A stretch of DNA of 64,000 bases from Bacillota bacterium (GTDB taxonomy: Bacteria > Bacillota > Clostridia > Lachnospirales > Lachnospiraceae). Shown here in pieces: positions 54,861 through 61,221 of this stretch. The DNA lies in assembly GCA_023437365.1 (NCBI GenBank), contig JAEZGK010000056.1, positions 1 through 64,000 on the forward strand, in the 5' to 3' direction. Below the pieces are notes generated by a model, which searched no databases, had not been told where the DNA came from, and worked only from the letters and a program-made list of their open reading frames with translations. The stretch's first letter is position 1. Each line of letters opens with the position of its first letter. A program made the translations under genes and the position numbers.

Positions 54861-54866
54861 AGAAAT

Positions 54867-55075
54867 ACAGATGCCGTCTACGCGTGTAGTTATCTGCGTC
54901 TGACACCCTCGATAATTCATTCTACAGCGGTAAGTTCCTGATATTTCAGGCTACATATAAATTATATTTATCTTGAATTAGCTATAATTCAATTTCAACC
55001 AATCAGATAAGTTTGATTTGAAAACACTACAGAATACAGCAGATGAATGGAGAAGCATATGCTGTATTTTAATTT
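54867..55075 (+). ncRNA. Candidate structured RNA / attenuated leader (unassigned)
   Basis: A series of hairpins follows the promoter: CAGAT/ATCTG (54868-54872 with 54892-54896) enclosing CTAC-GCGT-GTAG; CCTGA-TATT-TCAGG (54937-54950); TTGAATTA-GCTA-TAATTCAA (54973-54992). A final AATACAGCA/TGCTGTATT hairpin (55033-55041 with 55060-55068) with TTTTAATTT behaves like a terminator. It has no coding potential of note. It may be a free-standing small RNA of about 200 nt or a leader controlling the BlaI-type gene. I do not recognise the class. Confidence 0.5.
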
Positions 55076-55121
55076 CTACCATTGTAGTACTAATTATATT
55101 GATTAAGGGGTGTAAGATTTC

Positions 55122-55496
55122 ATGGCAGCATTACCGGAAATACGTCTTCACGAAGGAGAATTGAACATCATGGAATTGCTGTGGTCGAACAAAGTTCTGG
55201 CCGCAAAAGATATTTCCAAGATAATCAAGGAATATATCGGGTGGGAGAAGAATACGACTTATACAGTTATCAATCGTCTGATTGATAAAGGTGCAATTAA
55301 GAGAGAAGATCCTGGGTTTTTATGTAAAGCGGCGATTTCCAAGCGTACCGTTCAAGCAATCGAAACCAAGGTATTGTTGAATAAGTTGTATAACGGATCA
55401 TTAAGTACATTTATGGCAGAGTACCTAAAAAATCAGGATTTGTCCAAAGCAGAGGTACTTGAGCTTCAGAGAATAATTGGTGAGCAGAGATTTTGA
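55122..55496 (+). CDS. BlaI/MecI/CopY-family transcriptional repressor
   Basis: 124-aa winged-helix regulator with the BlaI signature: LHEGELNIMELLWSNK, helix-turn-helix TTYTVINRLIDKGAI and a C-terminal dimerisation helix region. Family repressors are usually removed by cleavage from a BlaR1/MecR1 sensor, or respond to copper. No sensor-peptidase gene lies beside it; the target is unknown. ATG 55122 follows AAGGGGTG. It sits downstream of the candidate structured RNA. Confidence 0.88.
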   Translation: MAALPEIRLHEGELNIMELLWSNKVLAAKDISKIIKEYIGWEKNTTYTVINRLIDKGAIKREDPGFLCKAAISKRTVQAIETKVLLNKLYNGSLSTFMAEYLKNQDLSKAEVLELQRIIGEQRF

Positions 55497-55553
55497 TGCT
55501 TCGCCAATGAGGTAAGAGATATAAGATAAACGATAAATATAGCAACGTATGAT

Positions 55554-55577
55554 AAAAGCCTTATTATAAGGCTTTTT
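55554..55577 (+). terminator. Terminator of the BlaI-like gene
   Basis: AAAAGCCTTA, TTA loop and TAAGGCTTTTTT: a strong stem with a T-tract. The rest of the 325-bp gap to the next gene is AT-rich with no gene seen. Confidence 0.88.
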
Positions 55578-55821
55578 TGCTTAATATGTTTTATAAATAT
55601 AGATTTCAGATCTATTACTTAGAATTATATATTATGGTTATTTCTTCGCAAATCCCATTATATGTAATCCCGATAATTTAGTTTATACTATTGTAATATT
55701 TTGGTTATTTATAAAAATAGGACTATTAAGGTTACTGTAAGGCATAATTGTAATATCTTTAATAACTGGAATTGTATTCAAAGCATGAATTCTATTGAAT
55801 ATGAGAGGATGAGGAGTACCT

Positions 55822-56169
55822 ATGATATCAAGAACCTGGCATGGAATTGTCCCAATCGAAAAAAAGCTTGCCTTTCAAGAATATTTAAACGACACGGGTG
55901 TGAAGGACGCATTATTGATTAAAGGAAATCTTGGTGTATATGTAGACATCATCGATCAGGAGAATTATTCGCATTTTTTTCTTTGCACGATATGGGAAAA
56001 CTATAATGATTTAATCGAATATGCCGGTGAAAATCCGATCGTTGCAATAACATATCCAGAGGATGCAGCTTATGAATTAATTTCAGATCCGATTGTAATT
56101 CATCAGGAAGTAAATCATTCCGGAAATCCATTTAGATTTAAAATCGTTAAAGAAAAAAATCTTCCTTAG
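55822..56169 (+). CDS. ABM-fold (antibiotic biosynthesis monooxygenase-like) protein
   Basis: 115-aa small alpha/beta protein opening MISRTWHGIVPIEKKLAFQEYL, with an AGENPIVAITYPEDAAYELI segment typical of a dimeric ABM-like family. Members include monooxygenases and many proteins of unknown function. ATG 55822 follows GAGGAG. It is the last intact core-like gene before the accessory region; no partner gene is evident. Confidence 0.7.
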   Translation: MISRTWHGIVPIEKKLAFQEYLNDTGVKDALLIKGNLGVYVDIIDQENYSHFFLCTIWENYNDLIEYAGENPIVAITYPEDAAYELISDPIVIHQEVNHSGNPFRFKIVKEKNLP

Positions 56170-56274
56170 GATAACAACCAGACCTTCAGGGGAAAGGCCT
56201 TCAGTGATATAAAACAGGCTGAGAAGAGTGCTTTTGGGGGTTACAGAATGTATTTCCAGTTTATCGTACTATTC

Positions 56275-56314
56275 GCAAAACGCTTGTTTAACGAAATGTT
56301 ATTAAGCGTTTTGC
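56275..56314. repeat. Perfect 11-bp inverted repeat
   Basis: GCAAAACGCTT (56275-56285) and AAGCGTTTTGC (56304-56314) around an 18-nt loop. No T-tract follows; a hairpin in the 391-bp gap at the core/accessory boundary. Apart from this and the short ORF at 56439 I see nothing in the gap. Confidence 0.6.
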
Positions 56315-56438
56315 ACTCATATATCCAAGTGAAATGTCCTTTGATGTCCATTGAAGTAAATCTTAAGTTACTTATGAAGTAATTCTTAAGCCATTCAATT
56401 TTATATATGATTTTATAACTATTTGAAAGGAAATTGTT

Positions 56439-56492
56439 ATGAAAAATGAATTAATTTTTAAGCACAAATTTATCGTAGATATAATTTTATAA
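56439..56492 (+). pseudogene. 17-codon ORF with good ribosome site, possible truncated gene start
   Basis: AAAGGA (8-nt spacing) precedes ATG and 17 codons (MKNELIFKHKFIVDIIL) before TAA. The peptide looks like the first residues of a small membrane protein, of the type KxxxxxKxxxDIxL seen at the start of DUF4405-like proteins, cut off where the AT-rich accessory region begins. It may equally be a chance short ORF or a true small peptide. Confidence 0.3.
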
Positions 56493-56560
56493 ATATATCT
56501 TTTAGTCGTTACTCAGTGTATTAAAACTTACATATTATTTTTAAAGTTTTAAAACCCTCT

Positions 56561-57145
56561 TTAATAAGGGTTAAATGTATTTAATTGTTGTTGTTTTTTC
56601 TTTTCTCTTTGTAACGTAGAAATACTGATCTTCGTTACTTTTTCAACTTGCTTATAACTATGTTTTTCTAAAAGATTCATTGCGTGATCCAATTGAGCTT
56701 GTGTATATTCTTTTGGTCTGCCTTCTTTGAATCCGGTTCTAACTTTTGCAACCCTATGTCTTTCCCCTATCATATCTCTTTCAAATTGTGTTAAGGCTAA
56801 CAAGATATTCTGGATTGTCATACCGACTGACGTATTATCAATCATTCCTATATTGGCAATATCTACCTTTATACCTCTGTTTAACAATTCTGTAATTAAT
56901 TCTGATGCTTGAACGATACTGAAAGCAATACGATCCAATTTAGTTACTACTAATGTGTCCCCATTCTGTAGTATTTGAAACAATTTATCGAAGTTTGGTC
57001 TAGTTATACTTTTCACAGTAAAATTATCACAATATATATTCTCTTCTATTACTCCATGTTCAATTAAAATTTTTTGTTGGGCATCAAAACTATTTCCATC
57101 TATAGTCTGTCCTTTTAATGTTTCTCGTTCATACCCATATATCAT
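56561..57145 (-). CDS. Serine recombinase homologue lacking catalytic residues
   Basis: 194-aa resolvase/invertase-family protein: N-terminal catalytic-like domain (1-130), GFKEGRPKEYTQ hinge and a C-terminal helix-turn-helix (about 150-185). The usual GYARVSTKGQ is GYERETLKGQ here, placing Thr at the nucleophilic Ser, and LDRxxRS is LDRIAFS, losing one active-site Arg. The ORF is otherwise intact and family-typical (GNSFDAQ, LTQFERDMIGERH). It is therefore probably not a working recombinase, though DNA binding may persist. Its start overlaps the stop of the upstream minus-strand gene by 4 bp. Confidence 0.85.
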   Translation of the reverse strand: MIYGYERETLKGQTIDGNSFDAQQKILIEHGVIEENIYCDNFTVKSITRPNFDKLFQILQNGDTLVVTKLDRIAFSIVQASELITELLNRGIKVDIANIGMIDNTSVGMTIQNILLALTQFERDMIGERHRVAKVRTGFKEGRPKEYTQAQLDHAMNLLEKHSYKQVEKVTKISISTLQREKKKQQQLNTFNPY

Positions 57146-57735
57146 TCATAATCTCCATTCTTATTATCAAAGTATATTTTATAGTTATAGTTAGATTCTA
57201 AAATTAATAAAATATCATTATACACTATATGATTAACTAAATTACTATTTCTAAGAGATATTAATAGATTTAAATTATTTTCATAGCTGATTATTTTTTT
57301 AACTTCAGCCTTTATATAGTTATATTGTTCAATTAATAAAATCATAGATGATGTAACCAGCATATCCATAAGAACATCTATCTGTTCTTTACCAATTACC
57401 TTTATTACTGATTTTTCTAATCTTTCTAGAATATTAGTAATTATTTGATCAGGTCTATAATGTTTACCGTATTTTGATGATAAAATTATGGAATATTCAT
57501 TATCATGATTAAATAATAAGGGCTCCTCATGATATTTCCATATATAATATATATAATAATTAAGATTAAATACCTTTTTTGATTCTTTCAACAAATCAAT
57601 ATACCATTGTTGATTTTGTAAATTTTGAACAGAAATTTTATGATGCTTCTCATTATAAATATAATTATTATATTTATCCTTTATTTTCATTACATTATGT
57701 TCAAATTCTATTAATTTTTTAATTCTAACATGCAT
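57142..57735 (-). CDS. Uncharacterised protein overlapping the recombinase-like gene
   Basis: 197-aa protein, rich in Ile, Asn, Tyr and Lys, not recognised. Predicted mainly helical, with no membrane helix long enough to be convincing and no known motif. It is translated just before the recombinase-like gene, with an ATGA overlap, so the two are probably one functional unit. Very low GC suggests acquisition by transfer. Confidence 0.6.
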   Translation of the reverse strand: MHVRIKKLIEFEHNVMKIKDKYNNYIYNEKHHKISVQNLQNQQWYIDLLKESKKVFNLNYYIYYIWKYHEEPLLFNHDNEYSIILSSKYGKHYRPDQIITNILERLEKSVIKVIGKEQIDVLMDMLVTSSMILLIEQYNYIKAEVKKIISYENNLNLLISLRNSNLVNHIVYNDILLILESNYNYKIYFDNKNGDYE

Positions 57736-57825
57736 ACTTTTTCTAAAATGTCTACAACATATCTTGTATGCGATATAAAATGCTTGTAGGATTACAATAC
57801 ATGTGTTACATTTTATAAAATTAAA

Positions 57826-57900
57826 TAGCGAGAAGTTCTTCCCTTTTGTGTTATATTTGAATCACCACAAAACAAATCAACCGAAAGGGGCTTCTCGCTA
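57826..57900 (+). promoter_or_regulatory. IS leader hairpin sequestering the transposase start
   Basis: TAGCGAGAAG (57826-57835) pairs with CTTCTCGCTA (57891-57900) and CCCTTT (57841-57846) with AAAGGG (57884-57889); an inner TTTTGTG/CACAAAA is also possible. The right arm covers the AAAGGGG ribosome site and reaches the A of the ATG. This fits the known insertion-sequence strategy of blocking translation of read-through transcripts. Confidence 0.7.
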
Positions 57901-58739
57901 TGGCTAGTATAACACAAGATATGAGGTTTAGACTATCACTAATTAAGTTTGCTGAAAAATATGGCGTTTTTAAAGCAGCAGTTAAATACAAAACGAATCG
58001 CCAATACATTTATCGCTGGAAACGCCGCTATGATGGCACAATTGAGTCACTTCGCGATCGTTCCAGAAGACCACATCATCATCCTAATCAACATACAGCG
58101 GATGAAATTCAACTAATCAATAATCTTCGTAGACGTAATCCTGATGCTGGTTTAGTTGTCTTCTGGGTGAAGCTCATGCAGCGAGGTTATTCGCGTACTA
58201 TACCGGGACTTTACCGTTTCCTATGCAAGAGGAAACTGATGCCTATTAAGCCTCCGAACCCAAAGTATGTTGCTAAGCCTTATGAGCAAATGGAGTATCC
58301 CGGTCAACGTATTCAGATAGATGTTAAATATGTCCCTAGTGCTTGTTTGGTAAATGAAGCTTCCGGTCAGAAATTCTACCAATACACAGCAATTGATGAA
58401 TACTCTCGTTGGCGCTACGTAGAAGCCTTCCAGGAACATAGTACATATTCATCTGCAGTATTTCTTGAGCATTTAATCAAGATCTTTCCTATGCCAATAG
58501 AATGCGTGCAGACGGATAATGGCTTTGAGTTTACCAAACGTTTCAGCCAAGGTGCTAATAAGAAAACTCCCACACTCTTCGAAGAGAGGCTGATGCGTCA
58601 TAGAATACGCCACAAATTAATCCGACCATTTACACCTCGTCATAATGGAAAAGTAGAGCGCAGTCATCGTAAAGATAATGAACGATTCTATGCTACACAC
58701 TCCTTTTACTCATTTTCCTTTCTTTTCTACTTATATTAA
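57900..58739 (+). pseudogene. DDE transposase, 3'-truncated
   Basis: 279 codons. N-terminal helix-turn-helix (YGVFKAAVKYKTNRQYIYRWKRR), then an rve integrase core: first Asp in IQIDVKYV, second in VQTDNGFEF, Glu in KVERSHRKDNERF. After the ATHSFYSF region the protein ends in SFLFYLY, whereas family members continue about 50 residues (FxxQLxxYNxRxNNxPMRPLxWKSP type). The C-terminus has thus been lost or replaced at the junction with the minus-strand operon. ATG 57900. Confidence 0.85.
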
Positions 58740-58754
58740 TTTTTAATTATTATT

Positions 58755-59438
58755 TTAAGCATTATCTGATCTGTTAAAAAAAGCTGACGTGTTTAAGTAT
58801 TTTGGAGCGATTTCTGGAATATGTGGTCCCTTTTTTTGAATAATTTTATATAGTTCATTTTTATCCTGATAATTCCAATCCACGCATAAATTTAAATTTT
58901 TAATAACTTTCTTATAAGGAATTTGATTATATGCTATAATTTTCAATATATTTATTGAATCAATTTGATATTTTGCTGAAGGCGTTAATATAACTCCTAT
59001 CCAATCAGTAGTCTCATGCCAACTTGCGGATTCGTCTACTGCATATCCTAACATTATATTGTCTTTAATGGAATATTCCCCATAACTTATTGCTCCTCTT
59101 ACAGGGATGCCTTGACTTAATGAATATTCCAATAACCAGGAGCATATCCTAGCATGTATTTCAATAGCAATTTTAGGTGGTGCTGATGTAAATATTGCTA
59201 TTGTGTCAGAAATGCTTAAAACAGTTGTAATATTGCTTTTACCTCTTAATTCAATATCATCCATATATTCATTTGAAATCTCCTTGGATCTTTCTCTAAC
59301 CTTAATTATTAGTGAATGTAATGTTTCAATTGCTAAACGATTTTCCTGCCAAATACCTTTCCATCCAAGCACATCTAAAAATGTAACAGCTCCATTTTCA
59401 GATTTTACTTCAACCTTGTCTATTAAACTTTTCATCAT
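58755..59438 (-). CDS. Class III nucleotidyl-cyclase-fold protein (degenerate)
   Basis: 227-aa protein with the outline of a class III cyclase homology domain: FLDVLGW with Asp22 and SISDTIAIF with Asp78 (the two metal-site aspartates), IPVRGAISYGEY, and GYAVDESASWHETTDWIGVIL. The last segment replaces the Asn/Arg transition-state pair of active cyclases (VNxAxR becomes VDESASW). It may make an unusual nucleotide, sense one, or be inactive. Start ATG 59438 after GAGGA; ATG 59435 possible. It overlaps the preceding gene by 4 bp (ATGATGA), and is last in a four-gene operon with a STAND NTPase. Confidence 0.7.
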   Translation of the reverse strand: MMKSLIDKVEVKSENGAVTFLDVLGWKGIWQENRLAIETLHSLIIKVRERSKEISNEYMDDIELRGKSNITTVLSISDTIAIFTSAPPKIAIEIHARICSWLLEYSLSQGIPVRGAISYGEYSIKDNIMLGYAVDESASWHETTDWIGVILTPSAKYQIDSINILKIIAYNQIPYKKVIKNLNLCVDWNYQDKNELYKIIQKKGPHIPEIAPKYLNTSAFFNRSDNA

Positions 59439-60100
59439 AATAAATCCTCAAAAATACCTCTTGGAGTATTAATCTCACAGGTACTTATCCATTCTGCAAT
59501 ATCATCAATGGCTTTCTGTACTTCATCTTTATCCAATCCATCAGCTGCTTTTTGCCATATCCATTCAAATAGTTCTCCAATATTATAAGGATATGATACC
59601 AAATCATGTTCTAAAGTATTAAAAATGAACGGTTTACCATCTTTATCACAATCTCCAGACATATATACATTTTGACCTGAGAAAAACCACCCATTATTAG
59701 TACGCTTAATTGTATATGTATCATAATGGCCCCATCTTCTTGTATAAATTTTAAACCCAAATTTAAGTCCTATAGTACTATCTTCCGGATCATTATTAGC
59801 ATCTGTATTATTAATAAATGCTAACAAATCTTCAACTGGATGAATATGATTATAAAACTCTATATCTTCTGTAGGCACACCTCTATTTTCAAGCATATAT
59901 CTATGGTGTTTAGGCTCATAACCTCTCATCTTTAATGACATATGAAGTTTGTGTGCTAATTCTGCCATTTCATTATAACGATTTTCTTGTATTTTTCCCC
60001 AGATATCATGATTTTTAATTGATTCACGTGTTTCTTTAACTAATTCCTTTAATCTGCTTTCTAATTGAAGTTCCTCTTGTAGAAGATTAATTTTCCCCAT
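59435..60100 (-). CDS. Uncharacterised protein coupled to the cyclase-like gene
   Basis: 221-aa protein, not recognised. Residues 1-70 are helical and charged; the C-terminal half is a compact alpha/beta region with YTRRWGHYDTYTIKR, WFFSGQNVYMSGDCDKDGKP and a helical end (ELFEWIWQKAADG). No membrane helix and no catalytic motif known to me. Its stop overlaps the start of the cyclase-like gene (translational coupling), so the two products likely work together. A start at 60100 is preceded by AAAGGAT at a longish spacing. Confidence 0.7.
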   Translation of the reverse strand: MGKINLLQEELQLESRLKELVKETRESIKNHDIWGKIQENRYNEMAELAHKLHMSLKMRGYEPKHHRYMLENRGVPTEDIEFYNHIHPVEDLLAFINNTDANNDPEDSTIGLKFGFKIYTRRWGHYDTYTIKRTNNGWFFSGQNVYMSGDCDKDGKPFIFNTLEHDLVSYPYNIGELFEWIWQKAADGLDKDEVQKAIDDIAEWISTCEINTPRGIFEDLL

Positions 60101-60141
60101 ATTAATTCACTATCCTTTCATAATTAAATTTTTAAGTTTAT

Positions 60142-61125
60142 CTAAAATTTGTTTAATTGATAATGTGATAAAGTATAACTTGAACCAATCTCATCGAATT
60201 GCATTTTGTATACAGGGATATTTTGCTCATTTCCTAAATGTAGTAATTTCTCTTCATTTTCAGGTTTACAATTTAACCCAACATAGATTGCTGATGGAAT
60301 AGCTTTGACATATGGCTTGCCTGAATTTGAAGCAACTGATACTCGGAATTCTAGTTCTTTTTCCCATTCTATAAATTTTATATTTGTAAGAAGCGCTATC
60401 ATGAATATTAATGATAAGTCATCTAATGATATTATCTTTCTGCCTAATGATATTTGACGTTTCATCTCATCAAGTGCTATCTTGGTTTGCTGATACATCA
60501 AATCAGATATATCAACTCGCTGTCGTATATACTGTATAGGAAAGGCAAAGGATCTAATATCAGTATTAGGACCTCCTTCTTCTGTGTTATAGGAAACACA
60601 ATACCCTTGGTGACTGTTTGCATAATTTCCCCACATCGTCATTGCATTAATTCCAGCACTGGAAAAGGAACTTCCAATTATGTAAGATGAAAAATCATCA
60701 ATCAATTTACCATTACAATGTCTTAATTCATTAAACTCAATCATTGTATCGGGACGATAGAAAAAGGCTTTGTTATCAAAAGGATCATTAAATGCTTTGC
60801 TATCCGATAGATATACTTGCTTATTTTTTAAAGTATCAAATTTGAGTTCATTTAGATATAAATCATCAGTAAGGCTATAATACTTTACTAACTGATTTGG
60901 TATATACAATCTAGTAATTTTATATATTATTTTGAAAGTTTCGTTTTTTATAATTGGATTACTACTATATCCTACAATTATTGCTAGCATCTTAAGGTAA
61001 TCGACAGGATTATTTTTTCTCCAAAGTTCAATATCCCAATTATCTAGATTAACTTCTTTAGTATTAGATATCTCTCTTAGGCATTTATCAACATATTCTT
61101 TATTAAAATAAAATGCATCAGTCAT
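60142..61125 (-). CDS. DUF2971 family protein
   Basis: About 327 aa. The middle carries DUF2971 hallmarks: KYYSLTDD, KNKQVYLSDSKAFNDPFDNKAFF, and TMWGNYANSHQGYCVSYN. The family is widespread in accessory and defence-rich regions but its biochemical function is unknown. I place the start at ATG 61125, which follows AAGGGGTG at optimal spacing; the frame is open to a GTG at 61182 without a good site. It is the second gene of the minus-strand operon, after the STAND NTPase. Confidence 0.8.
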   Translation of the reverse strand: MTDAFYFNKEYVDKCLREISNTKEVNLDNWDIELWRKNNPVDYLKMLAIIVGYSSNPIIKNETFKIIYKITRLYIPNQLVKYYSLTDDLYLNELKFDTLKNKQVYLSDSKAFNDPFDNKAFFYRPDTMIEFNELRHCNGKLIDDFSSYIIGSSFSSAGINAMTMWGNYANSHQGYCVSYNTEEGGPNTDIRSFAFPIQYIRQRVDISDLMYQQTKIALDEMKRQISLGRKIISLDDLSLIFMIALLTNIKFIEWEKELEFRVSVASNSGKPYVKAIPSAIYVGLNCKPENEEKLLHLGNEQNIPVYKMQFDEIGSSYTLSHYQLNKF

Positions 61126-61221
61126 ACTATACACCCCTTCTCCTGGTAGGTACATATTGTGATAATAAAGAAATAATTCCACCTTAATGTTGGTGCAATA
61201 TTTTGCTCGACCCGAATGTCC

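Larger units (their letters stand above)
57826..58739 (+). mobile_element. Truncated insertion sequence (IS481-like DDE)
   Basis: It contains a DDE transposase gene with a leader hairpin. The right end is missing: the ORF departs from the expected family sequence after about 58715 and no matching terminal inverted repeat is visible beyond it. The left end lies at or before 57826 (the exact end could not be placed). The copy is presumably immobile. Confidence 0.75.

Noticed and set aside
54867..55075. Assignment to a named riboswitch or 6S RNA
   Set aside because: No conserved ligand-binding core or 6S-type central bubble that I can identify; left as an unassigned structured RNA.
58755..59438. 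Calling the gene a functional Pycsar cyclase
   Set aside because: The Asn/Arg catalytic pair is not visible and no canonical Pycsar effector (TIR or membrane type) follows; only the fold-level similarity is supported.
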